Assembly: GCF_013282155.1 (NCBI RefSeq)
Contig: NZ_BLWI01000001.1
Coordinates: forward strand, 186,001-250,000
DNA length: 64,000 nt
Direction: 5' to 3'
Source: Sulfitobacter sp. HGT1
GTDB taxonomy: Bacteria > Pseudomonadota > Alphaproteobacteria > Rhodobacterales > Rhodobacteraceae
Shown one piece after another: positions 18,548 to 28,007 of the stretch (the first letter of the stretch is position 1; every line of letters starts with the position of its first letter). Made by a program: the position numbers and the translations under genes. The notes beneath the pieces were generated by a model. That model did not search any database and was not told the origin of the DNA. It saw only the letters and a list, made by a program, of their open reading frames with translations.

Positions 18548-19183
18548 ATGTTGAGATATATTTACGGCGACGAACTGGGCGACCATCCGAAACTTGCCGC
18601 AAGCATGTTCCGGGACAGGGCCGTGCAATTCAAGGATCGGTTGAAATGGGATGTTCGGGTCGATGCGGACGGGTTTGAAAGGGATGAATATGACGACCTG
18701 AATCCGCTTTATGTGATGTGGGAACTGCCCGGAGGGATGCATGGCGGGTCAATGCGGTTTCTACCCACCACCGGACGCACGATGGTGAACGAGCATTTTG
18801 CCGATCTGTTGACGGGGCCGATTTGCAGCCCGTTGATCTGGGAATGCACACGGTTCTGCCTGGGCGCGCAAGCGTCTGCGCATGTCGCCGCAGCATTGAT
18901 GTTGGGCGGAGGCGAAATCATGCAAGGGTTCGGCATCGCGCATTTTGCGGGGGTCTTTGATGCGCGGATGGTGCGGATTTACCGGATGACGGGATCGTCG
19001 CCCGAAATTCTTGGCAGCAGTGGCGCGGGGCTATCGAAGATCAGCGTGGGGCTTTGGAGTTTTGACGCCAGTGCGCAGGCCTGTGTGGCGGACAGGGCTG
19101 GCGTTTCGCCGCAGCAATCCGGGGCATGGTTCCAGCAGCGCTTTGGCCCTGATTTGCGCAGGAAGGCAGCGATTAACGGCTAA
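18548..19183 (+). CDS. luxI: acyl-homoserine-lactone synthase
   Basis: A 211-residue LuxI-family enzyme that joins SAM and an acyl-ACP to make an acyl-homoserine lactone. All invariant residues of the family can be placed: Arg24, Phe28, Trp34 in the N-terminal block, Asp46 and Asp49 in the FERDEYDDL stretch, Arg70 in GSMRF, and Glu99/Arg102 in WECTRF. The chain length cannot be told from sequence. It follows luxR on the same strand. No strong ribosome site is seen (GGGGGC 12 bases upstream), suggesting modest basal expression. Confidence 0.96.
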   Translation: MLRYIYGDELGDHPKLAASMFRDRAVQFKDRLKWDVRVDADGFERDEYDDLNPLYVMWELPGGMHGGSMRFLPTTGRTMVNEHFADLLTGPICSPLIWECTRFCLGAQASAHVAAALMLGGGEIMQGFGIAHFAGVFDARMVRIYRMTGSSPEILGSSGAGLSKISVGLWSFDASAQACVADRAGVSPQQSGAWFQQRFGPDLRRKAAING

Positions 19184-19197
19184 GCTGTCTGGCCCCC

Positions 19198-19224
19198 GGC
19201 GCGGCCCTGATTTAGGGTCGCGCC
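19198..19224 (+). promoter_or_regulatory. hairpin directly abutting the helicase start codon
   Basis: GGCGCGGCCCT pairs with AGGGTCGCGCC (11 bp, one G-U) around a GATTT loop and ends on the base before the ATG of the helicase. It could be the luxI terminator (no T run) or an RNA structure that hides the start codon. No ribosome site is visible outside the stem. Confidence 0.5.
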
Positions 19225-20766
19225 ATGACAACACCTTTGCTTACCTTTTCAGATGATCAGGCCGCTGCTTTCGACAGCATCGCCGAAATGTTGCGTCTTG
19301 CCGGGATCAATCTGGAAGACAGCCTGCTGATGCCCCCCGCCGGGGGCAAGGATCAGGTCATGGCTGTGACCGGAAAGGCCGGGTCAGGCAAAACGCTGCT
19401 GCTGGCGGAGCTTTATAAAGCGTTGGAAGCGGCGGGTGTTGATATCGTATCGGGCGATTATGAATCCCGCAAACGCAAGGACAAGCGGTCGCTTGCGATT
19501 TTGGCCCCCACCAACAAGGCTGCGTCCGTGTTGCGCTTGCGCGGTGTTCCGGCGACGACGATCCACCGCATCTTGTACACCCCCGTTTACGACCCCGAAT
19601 ATGAACGCATCGCCGAATGGCTGGCCGGCAATGGCGAGCGTCCGGTGATCGAGGGCATGAACGAGGTGTCGCTTGATCGGGCCGAGGCATTTTACGCCAA
19701 TAACAAATCGATCCCGGGCGCGTTGGCTGCGGCGGGTTTGCGGGGCAGTGATTTCATCACAGGCTGGAAGCGCCGCGAAGAGCCGTTGGATATCGGGTTG
19801 GTTGATGAAAGTTCGATGCTGGATGACAAGCAGTTCGAGGATCTGAAAGAGATTTTCCCGACGTTGCTGTTGTTTGGTGATCCCGCGCAGCTTGCCCCTG
19901 TCGGCCAATCCGGCACCATGGTGTTTGAGAAACTGCCGGAAAACCGCGTTTTGAACCTGAGCCGCATCCACCGCCAGCAGGCCGATAACCCCATCCTTGA
20001 TCTGGCCCATGCGCTGGCAGACCCTGAACTGACGTTCGAGCAGTTCGAGAGGATGGTTGAGGCGGCCTCGAAGAAGGATGATCGCGTGGTCTGGGGGCAA
20101 CGGGTCGAGGTTGATTTGATGGCGCGGTCCCCCGTGCTGGTGTGGCGCAACGCGACGCGCATCCGGTTGATCAACGCCTTTCGCGCTGTTCACGGTGCGC
20201 CCGAAGACGCGCTGCTTGAGGGCGAGCCGTTGATTTGTGACGGGATCGAACTGCCGGTGAAACATCGCAAGAAGCGGCTGGACCTGGAAGCGCGCGGCCT
20301 GATCAAGGGTGCGCAGGTGATTTATCTGGGCAATGGGCGCAAACCGGGGTTCAGCCGCTTGCATGTGATGGGGGCCGAAGACCCGCAGATTTCAGCGGCA
20401 TCAATCGTAAAGATTGAAAAGCCGGACGAGGAAGAGCCCTTTATCCCTTTTGCCGCACGGATGGGGGCCACGTTCCTGCATGGGGCGGCGGTCACCATTC
20501 ACAAGGCGCAAGGCAGCCAGTGGGACACCGTTCAGGTGTTTGCGCCCGATCTCTACGCAGCGGCGCGTATGGGGCGGTCAGAGGCGGGGCAACCCTTGTG
20601 GAAGCGTCTTGCCTATGTCGCGATCACGCGGGCGCAGGAGCGGCTGATTTGGGTGGTGCGCAACCGCCTCTCAAAACCGACCGGCGTGTTGCGTGTGGAT
20701 GATCTGCGCGCTGTTGCGGCAGCGCCATTAAGCCTGGATATTCAGACTGAGGAGGAAGAAACATGA
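19225..20766 (+). CDS. RecD-like (superfamily 1B) ATP-dependent helicase
   Basis: A 513-residue SF1 helicase. Walker A GKAGSGKT is at 50-57, motif Ia in ILAPTNKAA, motif II as VDESSML, motif III FGDPAQLAPVG, and the C-terminal UvrD_C_2 region has HKAQGSQWDTVQ (motif V) and YVAITRAQERL (motif VI). There is no nuclease or RecBCD partner domain, so it is a stand-alone RecD/Dda-like 5'-3' helicase of unknown duty, often found once per Rhodobacteraceae genome. It overlaps the SDR gene by four bases. Confidence 0.9.
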   Translation: MTTPLLTFSDDQAAAFDSIAEMLRLAGINLEDSLLMPPAGGKDQVMAVTGKAGSGKTLLLAELYKALEAAGVDIVSGDYESRKRKDKRSLAILAPTNKAASVLRLRGVPATTIHRILYTPVYDPEYERIAEWLAGNGERPVIEGMNEVSLDRAEAFYANNKSIPGALAAAGLRGSDFITGWKRREEPLDIGLVDESSMLDDKQFEDLKEIFPTLLLFGDPAQLAPVGQSGTMVFEKLPENRVLNLSRIHRQQADNPILDLAHALADPELTFEQFERMVEAASKKDDRVVWGQRVEVDLMARSPVLVWRNATRIRLINAFRAVHGAPEDALLEGEPLICDGIELPVKHRKKRLDLEARGLIKGAQVIYLGNGRKPGFSRLHVMGAEDPQISAASIVKIEKPDEEEPFIPFAARMGATFLHGAAVTIHKAQGSQWDTVQVFAPDLYAAARMGRSEAGQPLWKRLAYVAITRAQERLIWVVRNRLSKPTGVLRVDDLRAVAAAPLSLDIQTEEEET

Positions 20767-21461
20767 ACACCATTTTGATCACAGGGGCGAGTTCCGGCAT
20801 CGGGCGCGCCACGGCAGAGCTGTTCTTGGATCAGGGGTGGCGCGTCGGCTTGGTTGCGCGCCGTGCGGAGCGTCTGGCTGAAATCGCCGATGCACATCCC
20901 AATGCTGTCGCACTGCCTGCGGATGTGACAGATGCAGCTGCAATGCGCGCCGCCTTCGAAAGCTTTGGCCACATCGACGTGTTGTTTAATAACGCGGGGC
21001 TGTTCGGTATGTCCGGCCCCATCGACGAAATCCCGCTCGAGGTCTGGACCGAGGTGATGCAGGTCAACATCAACGGCATGTTCATCGCCGCGCAATTGGC
21101 GTTCGAGCAGATGCGCAAACAGGCAGACGGCGGGCGCATCATCAACAACGGGTCTTTGTCCGCCTATGTGCCGCGGCCCGGATCGGTCTGCTATACCATG
21201 AGCAAACATGCGGTGACGGGCCTGACGCGCACGCTGTCGCTGGATGGACGGCCGTTTAACATCGCATGTGGGCAGATCGACATTGGCAATGCAGAAAGCG
21301 AACTGGTTGCAGACCTCAAGGCTGCTAACCCCGACATGGACACGATGGATGTCAAACACGCGGCATCATCGGTGCTGCACATGGCGCAAATGCCACCCGA
21401 AGCGAACGTGCAATTCATGACAGTGATGGCGACGAAAATGCCGTATATCGGCCGCGGTTAG
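20763..21461 (+). CDS. short-chain dehydrogenase/reductase
   Basis: A 232-residue classical SDR. The cofactor motif TGASSGIGRA is at residues 7-16, NNAG at about 78-81, and the catalytic Ser-Tyr-Lys set is in NGSLSAY... and CYTMSKHA (YxxxK). The residue after the second strand region (ARRAERL) suggests NADP. The substrate cannot be told. Its ATG overlaps the helicase stop (ATGA), and it ends convergent with the TIGR02186 gene, sharing four bases. Confidence 0.92.
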   Translation: MNTILITGASSGIGRATAELFLDQGWRVGLVARRAERLAEIADAHPNAVALPADVTDAAAMRAAFESFGHIDVLFNNAGLFGMSGPIDEIPLEVWTEVMQVNINGMFIAAQLAFEQMRKQADGGRIINNGSLSAYVPRPGSVCYTMSKHAVTGLTRTLSLDGRPFNIACGQIDIGNAESELVADLKAANPDMDTMDVKHAASSVLHMAQMPPEANVQFMTVMATKMPYIGRG

Positions 21462-22228
21462 CGGCGGATCATCGCAAAGGCAGCCGAGGCCAGCCAGCCG
21501 GCCGCAATGGCGATGGCCAGCGACAAGAGGCCGTAGATCAACGACTGCTCGCGCGACAGGTTGTAAAGCCAGCGTTCCAGGCCGACTTTGCGCACGTCGA
21601 TCAGGGTGTTGTACTGCGCGATGACCTTGCCTTCGCGTGTCAGGAAAATCCGGGTGTCGTAGTCGCCTTCGACCAAGGCGGCAGGCAGTTGGACATTTGC
21701 GCGAAACAGCGTCTGCTGGTCGACGCTCACGCCTGCTTCGTTCAGTTGATACTGGTTGGCTTTGGTACGGATACGGATCAGCGCTTCGGTGAAGGCGGCG
21801 GAATCGCTGATGTCCATTGGCGCGCCAACTGACCTGATCGCGCGCGGGACCGATATTTTATAGCGCAGGTCCTCGACCCGGCTCAGAACATCGCGCAACG
21901 GGCCGCTGGTGGCCACCGCGTAAAAGCTGGGCGCGCGGTCAACCTCGACCGCGTCGGTGTTCACCCAGATCCCGAATTTCTTTTCCTTGCGGCGGACCAC
22001 GACCGGCTTTGAGGGGCCGGACACGGTCACAACCACCTGCAATTGAGACGTATTGGGGATCGGCGTTTCGCGTTTCACGGCCCCGAAGATGATGATCTCG
22101 GACCCGTTGAAATTGGTGGAAATGGACACTTGGGTTTGGTTCAGCCCCAAAACGATGTCTTCTTCGGCCTGTGCGATTGACGCAAAGGCCAGACAGGCAA
22201 GCGCTATCGCCATGCATTGCCGGATCAT
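21458..22228 (-). CDS. TIGR02186 family exported membrane-anchored protein
   Basis: A 256-residue protein with a signal peptide (1-21, AQA cleavage), a beta-rich periplasmic domain (22-220) and a C-terminal membrane helix (about 230-252) with a short basic tail. This matches the alphaproteobacterial TIGR02186 family, which is found beside TauE/SafE exporters. Here it overlaps the exporter gene by four bases, so the two are probably a functional unit, with this protein acting in the periplasm on the exported anion. The biochemical role is unknown. Confidence 0.82.
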   Translation of the reverse strand: MIRQCMAIALACLAFASIAQAEEDIVLGLNQTQVSISTNFNGSEIIIFGAVKRETPIPNTSQLQVVVTVSGPSKPVVVRRKEKKFGIWVNTDAVEVDRAPSFYAVATSGPLRDVLSRVEDLRYKISVPRAIRSVGAPMDISDSAAFTEALIRIRTKANQYQLNEAGVSVDQQTLFRANVQLPAALVEGDYDTRIFLTREGKVIAQYNTLIDVRKVGLERWLYNLSREQSLIYGLLSLAIAIAAGWLASAAFAMIRR

Positions 22229-23133
22229 GAGGCGAACCCGATTGAATACAGTTCATTCGGTTGCAGCAAGAGATCCAGCGCCAGTTTGCCGCATACGGCC
22301 AGAACCAGCAGGGCCAGCAGAATGCGCAATTGTTCCGCCTTGAGCTTGGTGCCGAGCGTTGTGCCGAATTGCGCGCCGATCACCCCACCGATCAGCAGCA
22401 GAACGGCGAGGACAATATCAACGGTATAGTTGGTCGTCGCGTGCAGCAATGTGGTGAAAGCGGTCACAAACAGGATCTGGAACAGCGATGTCCCGACAAC
22501 GACTTTGGTCGGCATCCCCAGCAGATAGATCATCGCCGGAACCATGATAAAGCCGCCGCCAACCCCCATGATCGCCGCCAGCAGACCCACGAATGCCCCC
22601 ACCAACAGCGGCGGAATGACCGAGATGTACAACCCCGTGACCCGAAACCGCATCTTGAACGGTAGCTTTTGAATCCAGGTGTGTTTCTTGCGGGGCTGAC
22701 GTTTGCCCGACCGGGTTTTGTAAAGCGCGTTGAGCGATTCAATGAACATCAATGCGCCGATGATCCCCAGAAAGATCACATAGCAAAGGTTCACCAGCAA
22801 ATCGACTTGGCCAAGAGATTTCAGGTGGTTGAAGATGCTGACACCCGCGGCAGCGCCGACCAGCCCGCCGATCAGCAAAACGGTGCCCATCCTCAGGTCT
22901 ACGGTTTTGCGTTTAAGATGGGCCAGCAAGGCCGATACGGAGGAGGCGACAATCTGGTTCGCCCCGGTGGCCACAGCCACAGCAGGCGGAATGCCGATAA
23001 AGAACAAAAGCGGCGTAATCAGAAACCCGCCGCCCACGCCAAACATGCCTGAAAGCACGCCCACAATACCGCCCAGTCCCAAAAGCAGGAACGCGTTAAC
23101 CGAAATCTCGGCAATGGGCAGGTATATTTGCAT
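22225..23133 (-). CDS. TauE/SafE (TSUP) family sulfite/organic anion exporter
   Basis: A 302-residue permease with about eight membrane helices. The two halves each start with the family motif: GVLSGMFGVGGGFLITPLL (about 24-42) and GLLAAIMGVGGGFIMVPAM (about 185-203), both with the GVGGGF core. A basic cytoplasmic loop (SGKRQPRKKHTWIQKLPF) joins them. Partnership with TIGR02186 is conserved in alphaproteobacteria. The substrate is probably sulfite or a sulfonate-derived anion, but no sulfonate genes are adjacent. Confidence 0.92.
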   Translation of the reverse strand: MQIYLPIAEISVNAFLLLGLGGIVGVLSGMFGVGGGFLITPLLFFIGIPPAVAVATGANQIVASSVSALLAHLKRKTVDLRMGTVLLIGGLVGAAAGVSIFNHLKSLGQVDLLVNLCYVIFLGIIGALMFIESLNALYKTRSGKRQPRKKHTWIQKLPFKMRFRVTGLYISVIPPLLVGAFVGLLAAIMGVGGGFIMVPAMIYLLGMPTKVVVGTSLFQILFVTAFTTLLHATTNYTVDIVLAVLLLIGGVIGAQFGTTLGTKLKAEQLRILLALLVLAVCGKLALDLLLQPNELYSIGFAS

Positions 23134-23214
23134 ATAGGCTGTTATCCTGATTTGCGGATTGAAATCAATTGTGGATGCTGCGCTGCCGAAAGATTTACAG
23201 CAGCGCAGGGCAAG

Positions 23215-24183
23215 TCAGCGTTCTTTTACGTAAGGCTCTCCGCCGGCGCGGGGCGGGATGGCCTTGCCGACAAAACCGGCAAGGATGATGACCGTCATGA
23301 CATAGGGCAGGGCCCCCAACAACTGGCCTTGGACCTTGATGCCGATCAACGCTTCGATCACATCGGGGCGGGTTTCAAGGGCACCGAACAACCCGAACAG
23401 CAACGTCGCCCACAGCGCGTACCACGGCCGCCACTTGGCAAAGATCAACGCTGCCAGCGCGATATAGCCGCGGCCCGCCGACATGTCCTTGATGAACCCG
23501 GCCTGCAAGGCGGTGCTAAGGTACGCACCGGCAATGCCGCACAAGACGCCACAGATGCACACGGCGGCATAACGCAGCCCGATGACAGAAACCCCTGCGG
23601 TATCTACGGCGGCGGGGTTTTCCCCCACGGCGCGCAGGCGCAGGCCGAACCGTGTGCGATACAGCAGCCACCAGGTCAGCGGCACAGCAGCAAAGGCCGC
23701 ATAAACCAAGATCGAATGCCCCGAGATCAGTTCGGCATAAAGCGGCCCTATGATGGGCATCGGTTCAATCGTGTCGGCAAAGGGCAGGGTGATCGGATTG
23801 AACCGCGCGCCCCCGATCAGCGACGGGGTGCGCCCGCCCTGTTGGAACCAGTCCTGGGCAATCAGCACCGTCAGCCCCGCAGCAAGAAAGTTGATCGCCA
23901 CACCCGAGATCAGCTGGTTGCCGCGAAATGTGATCGACGCCAGCCCGTGCAGCAAACTTAGCGCGAGCGAGGCTGCAATCCCGGCAAGCAGGCCCAGCCA
24001 CACATTGCCCGACATCGCAGCAATGGCCGCCGAAAAGAACGCAGCCGCCAGCATTTTGCCATCAAGGCCGATGTCAAAAATCCCGGCACGTTCGGAAAAC
24101 AGGCCAGCCAGACAGGCCAGCAGCAATGGCGTGGCAAGGCGCACCGTACTGTCCAGCAGTTGGATAAGGGTCATGTAATCCAT
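23215..24183 (-). CDS. BMP-type nucleoside ABC transporter permease 2
   Basis: A 322-residue permease of the branched-chain-amino-acid/BMP superfamily (YufQ/NupC-like), with about nine membrane helices. The segment SERAGIFDIGLDGKMLAAAF near the N-terminus and LRAVGENPAAVDTAGVSV in the cytoplasmic coupling loop are typical. It is the last gene of a four-gene minus-strand operon (substrate protein, ATPase, permease 1, permease 2), sharing one base with permease 1. The complex should import nucleosides. Confidence 0.93.
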   Translation of the reverse strand: MDYMTLIQLLDSTVRLATPLLLACLAGLFSERAGIFDIGLDGKMLAAAFFSAAIAAMSGNVWLGLLAGIAASLALSLLHGLASITFRGNQLISGVAINFLAAGLTVLIAQDWFQQGGRTPSLIGGARFNPITLPFADTIEPMPIIGPLYAELISGHSILVYAAFAAVPLTWWLLYRTRFGLRLRAVGENPAAVDTAGVSVIGLRYAAVCICGVLCGIAGAYLSTALQAGFIKDMSAGRGYIALAALIFAKWRPWYALWATLLFGLFGALETRPDVIEALIGIKVQGQLLGALPYVMTVIILAGFVGKAIPPRAGGEPYVKER

Positions 24184-25301
24184 TATTCTGCTGGCTCCGC
24201 TGGTTTGGGCGCACGGGCATTCCGGATGCCAAGGAAGATTTTCTCGAGCGGCATCCGTACCATGTTGTCCAATGCACCGGTGAACAGGATGACCAGCGCC
24301 TGAATGACCACGATCAATTCACGCGGGATCGACGTCCAAAGCGCCAGTTCAGCGCCGCCCTGATACAGAAAGCCAAACAGGATCGCGGCCAGAAAGACGC
24401 CAAAAGGATGGCTGCGGCCCATCAGCGCCACGGCGATCCCGATGAAACCTGCGCCTTCGGTCGCGTTCAGAACCAGCCGCTCGGCTTCGCCCATGACGTT
24501 ATTGATCGCCATCATCCCCGCAAGCGCACCGGAAATGACCATCGCGATCATGGTGATCTTTACGGGCGAGATACCGGCATATTTCGCAGCGGATTCCGAT
24601 TGGCCATAAGCACGGATTTCATAGCCCAGCCGGGTGCGCCAGATCAGCACCCACAGGAAAATACAGGCTGCAACCGCAACCAATAGCGATATGTTCGCAG
24701 GGGCTGCTTTGGAAAAGTTGATCCCGATGGGGGCCAGCAGATCATGCAGCGTTGGCAGTTTGGTGGCGTCGGGAAAACGGGCGGTTGCCGGGTCCATACT
24801 GCCTTTCGGGCGCATCATGTTTACCAAGATATAGTTCAGCACCGCTGCTGCGATAAAGTTGAACATGATCGTGGTGATGACGATGTGGCTGCCCCGCTTG
24901 GCCTGCAAAAACGCAGGGATCGCGGCCCAAGCCGCGCCAAAAAGTGCCGCCATCGCGGTGGCACCGATCAGGGCCAGCGACCAGTGGGGCCAAGGGATAT
25001 ACAGGCAGGCCAGCGCCACGCCCAAACCGCCCAGCATCGCCTGACCTTCGCCACCGATGTTGAACAGCCGCGCATGAAACGCGATGGATACGCACAGGCC
25101 GGTGAACATGAAATTCGTCGCGTAATACAGCGTATAGCCCCAGCCATAGGTGCTGCCCAATGCGCCTGTGACCATCAGCTTTACCGCAGCAACAGGGTCT
25201 TCGCCGATGCCCAGGATCACCAGCGCCGACAGGATCGCCGCCAACACAAGCGAGATGAGGGGCACAAGAACGACCTCGGCCCATTTTGGCATGACGTCCA
25301 T
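24183..25301 (-). CDS. BMP-type nucleoside ABC transporter permease 1
   Basis: A 372-residue permease (YufP/NupB-like) with about ten membrane helices. HARLFNIGGEGQAMLGG and IRAYGQSESAAKYAGISP match the conserved membrane and coupling-loop segments of this subfamily. It forms a heterodimer with the downstream permease. It starts one base after the ATPase stop, so translation is coupled. Confidence 0.93.
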   Translation of the reverse strand: MDVMPKWAEVVLVPLISLVLAAILSALVILGIGEDPVAAVKLMVTGALGSTYGWGYTLYYATNFMFTGLCVSIAFHARLFNIGGEGQAMLGGLGVALACLYIPWPHWSLALIGATAMAALFGAAWAAIPAFLQAKRGSHIVITTIMFNFIAAAVLNYILVNMMRPKGSMDPATARFPDATKLPTLHDLLAPIGINFSKAAPANISLLVAVAACIFLWVLIWRTRLGYEIRAYGQSESAAKYAGISPVKITMIAMVISGALAGMMAINNVMGEAERLVLNATEGAGFIGIAVALMGRSHPFGVFLAAILFGFLYQGGAELALWTSIPRELIVVIQALVILFTGALDNMVRMPLEKIFLGIRNARAPKPAEPAE

Positions 25302-25302
25302 T

Positions 25303-26883
25303 CTAGGCCCCTATCTTTGCATCAGCTTCAGTGTCGGTGATCCCGGCCATCATCAGGCCCAGCTCTTTTTCATCCGTCGCCGACGCGTCGCGCACGCCCA
25401 TGACCTGCCCGTCAAACATCACCGCGACGCGGTCGCTGAGGGCCAGAATTTCCTCAAGCTCGACGGACACGAGCAGGATCGCTTTGCCCTGATCGCGCAG
25501 GGCGACGATCTGCTGGTGGATGAATTCGATGGCACCAATATCGACACCGCGCGTCGGCTGGCCGATCAGCAGCAGGTCGGGGTTGCGTTCGATCTCGCGG
25601 GCCAGAACGATCTTTTGCTGGTTGCCGCCGGAAAAGCTCTTGGCGGCCAGCCTCGGGTTCGGGGGGCGCACGTCGAAACGTTCCATCTTTTCAACGGTAT
25701 CAGCCTTGATCGCGGCATTGTCCATCAGGATGCCATGGCGATAGGCCGGGTCTTTGTGATAGCCAAAGGCGGTGTTTTCCCAGGCTTGAAAATCCATTAT
25801 CAGACCTTCGCGCTGGCGGTCTTCGGGCACATGGGCGATGCCGCGGTTGCGCCGTGACTGACCGTCGGAGTGTTTGCCCGTCAGGTCCAGCGCCTGGCCT
25901 TTGACCTGCACCGATCCTGATCCGGTTTGATATCCGCCCAACACCTCAAGCAGTTCAGACTGGCCGTTGCCCGCCACACCTGCCACGCCCAGAATTTCAC
26001 CGGCACGCACCTGCAAGTCGATGCCGCGCAGCCGTTCGACACCTTTTTCGTCAACGACGCGCAACCCTTTGATGTCCAAAACCACCTCGGCGGGTTGGGC
26101 GGGCTTTTTATCCACGCGCAGCAAGACTTTGCGCCCGACCATCAGTTCGGCCAGTTCAGCGGGAGATGTTTCAGCGGTCTTGACGGTCGCTGTCATCTCG
26201 CCCCGGCGCATGACCGATACGGTATCGGTAATATTCATGATTTCGCGCAGTTTATGCGTGATCAGAATGATCGTTTTCCCTTCGGAGCGCAGACGCCCCA
26301 GAATGCGGAACAACTGGTCTGCCTCGGCGGGGGTCAACACGCCTGTGGGTTCATCGAGGATCAGGATATCGGCCTGCCGGTACAGGGCCTTGAGGATTTC
26401 GACCCGTTGCTGCATGCCGACGCCGATATCCTGGATCAATGCGTCCGGATCGACCTTGAGGCCGTAATCATCCGCCAGCTTCAAAAGGCTTTTGCGCGCC
26501 TTGGCCAGTGACGGTTTCAGCAACCGCCCGTCTTCGGCACCCAGAATGATATTCTCGAGCACCGTGAAATTTTCAACCAGTTTAAAGTGCTGGAACACCA
26601 TCCCGATACCTGCGGTAATCGCGGCCTGACTGTCAGGGATATCCGTCTTTTTGCCACTGATGAAAATCTCGCCCTTATCGGCTTTGTAAAAACCGTAAAG
26701 GATGCTCATCAACGTGGACTTGCCCGCGCCGTTTTCACCGATGATCCCATGGATCGTGCCGGGCATAACGCGGATGGAAATGTCTTTGTTGGCCTGCACC
26801 GGGCCAAAGGCTTTGGAAATACCCTTTAGCTCAATGGCTGGAGCGGCAGTTGCCTGCCGCTCCATGTTTGTCGTGTCGTTCAC
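25303..26883 (-). CDS. BMP-type nucleoside ABC transporter ATPase (two NBDs)
   Basis: A 526-residue protein with two fused ATPase domains, as in sugar- and nucleoside-type importers. The first domain has Walker A GENGAGKST (about 52-60), a normal Q-loop and LDEPTGVLTP; the second has GVAGNGQSEL in place of a full Walker A and the signature SGGNQQK with GQPTRGVD. The degenerate second Walker A is usual for the family. It lies 2 bases after the substrate-binding protein stop. Confidence 0.95.
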   Translation of the reverse strand: MNDTTNMERQATAAPAIELKGISKAFGPVQANKDISIRVMPGTIHGIIGENGAGKSTLMSILYGFYKADKGEIFISGKKTDIPDSQAAITAGIGMVFQHFKLVENFTVLENIILGAEDGRLLKPSLAKARKSLLKLADDYGLKVDPDALIQDIGVGMQQRVEILKALYRQADILILDEPTGVLTPAEADQLFRILGRLRSEGKTIILITHKLREIMNITDTVSVMRRGEMTATVKTAETSPAELAELMVGRKVLLRVDKKPAQPAEVVLDIKGLRVVDEKGVERLRGIDLQVRAGEILGVAGVAGNGQSELLEVLGGYQTGSGSVQVKGQALDLTGKHSDGQSRRNRGIAHVPEDRQREGLIMDFQAWENTAFGYHKDPAYRHGILMDNAAIKADTVEKMERFDVRPPNPRLAAKSFSGGNQQKIVLAREIERNPDLLLIGQPTRGVDIGAIEFIHQQIVALRDQGKAILLVSVELEEILALSDRVAVMFDGQVMGVRDASATDEKELGLMMAGITDTEADAKIGA

Positions 26884-26885
26884 GT

Positions 26886-27881
26886 TCAGAAGCTCAACGC
26901 TGGGCAGGTGTCGTCGGACATATAGTCGTGGACCATCAATGTGCCGTCCGCGATTTGTGCAGATGCTTCATCGACAACGGCCTTCATGTCAGCAGAGACG
27001 ATGTCTTTGTTGAATTCGTCCATCGCATAGCCAACGCCGCCATTGGCGATGCCCATCACGTTAAAGCCTTTTTCCATGCCGGGGCCGTCTTTCATGGCTT
27101 GGTAAACAGCATTATCAACACGCTTGAGCATGGAGGTCAAAACCTTGCCCGGGTGCATGTAGTTCTGGTTGCTGTCCACACCGATTGACAGGATGCCTTC
27201 GTCAGCTGCGGTTTGCAGAACGCCAACGCCTGTACCACCCGCGGCGGCATAGATGACGTCAGCGCCCTGGCTGATCTGTGCCTTGGTCAGCTCGGAGCCT
27301 TTTACCGGGTCATTCCATGCGGAAGGCGTTGTGCCTGTCATGTTGGCAACAATCGTCGCGTCCGGGTTCGCTGCCAGCACACCTTGGGCATAGCCACAGG
27401 CGAATTTGCGGATCAGCGGGATATCCATGCCGCCGATAAAGCCGACTGTGTTGGATTTGGACGCCATCGCAGCCATGATGCCAACCAGATACGAGCCTTC
27501 GTGTTCGTTGAAGACAACCGAACGTACGTTTGGCGCATCAACAACCATGCCGATGATGACAAAATCGGTTTCAGGGTAATCGCCTGCAACCTGGCCAAGC
27601 GCGTCACCAAAGGCAAAGCCGGTCATGACGATCGGGTTGGAACCCGCTTCGGCAAAACGGCGCAACGCCTGCTCGCGCTGCGCTTCGGACTGCAATTCGA
27701 TTTCGCGGAATGTCTCACCTGTTTCTTCGGCCCAACGCTGTGCGCCCGAAAATGCAGCTTCGTTAAAGGATTTGTCGAACTTGCCGCCAAGGTCGAAAAT
27801 CAGCGCAGGTTCGGCCAGTGCAGCACCGGCGGTTAGGGCAGTGACAGCAGCGGCACCAAGAAATTTGGTCATTAGGGTCAT
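26886..27881 (-). CDS. BMP family nucleoside-binding protein
   Basis: A 331-residue periplasmic binding protein with signal peptide (1-23, ALA cleavage). The mature start PALIFDLGGKFDKSFNEAAFSGAQRW and GFIGGMDIPLIRKFACGYAQG are diagnostic of the BMP/PnrA family, whose members bind purine nucleosides; Asp and Asn residues in the first segment contact the base and ribose in PnrA. It is the first gene of the operon with GGGAGACA just upstream. DeoD, elsewhere in the window, would use the imported nucleosides. Confidence 0.94.
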   Translation of the reverse strand: MTLMTKFLGAAAVTALTAGAALAEPALIFDLGGKFDKSFNEAAFSGAQRWAEETGETFREIELQSEAQREQALRRFAEAGSNPIVMTGFAFGDALGQVAGDYPETDFVIIGMVVDAPNVRSVVFNEHEGSYLVGIMAAMASKSNTVGFIGGMDIPLIRKFACGYAQGVLAANPDATIVANMTGTTPSAWNDPVKGSELTKAQISQGADVIYAAAGGTGVGVLQTAADEGILSIGVDSNQNYMHPGKVLTSMLKRVDNAVYQAMKDGPGMEKGFNVMGIANGGVGYAMDEFNKDIVSADMKAVVDEASAQIADGTLMVHDYMSDDTCPALSF

Positions 27882-28007
27882 GGAGTGTCTCCCAGGTTTT
27901 GTTGTGTTGGGGTTTGGCGCAGTGCCATACCCGGTCGCGGGTCTACGCCCGTCGATCAGATATACGATACTGCGTAGCGGGTGCCGGGGTCAACCGGATT
28001 CTAGGCT

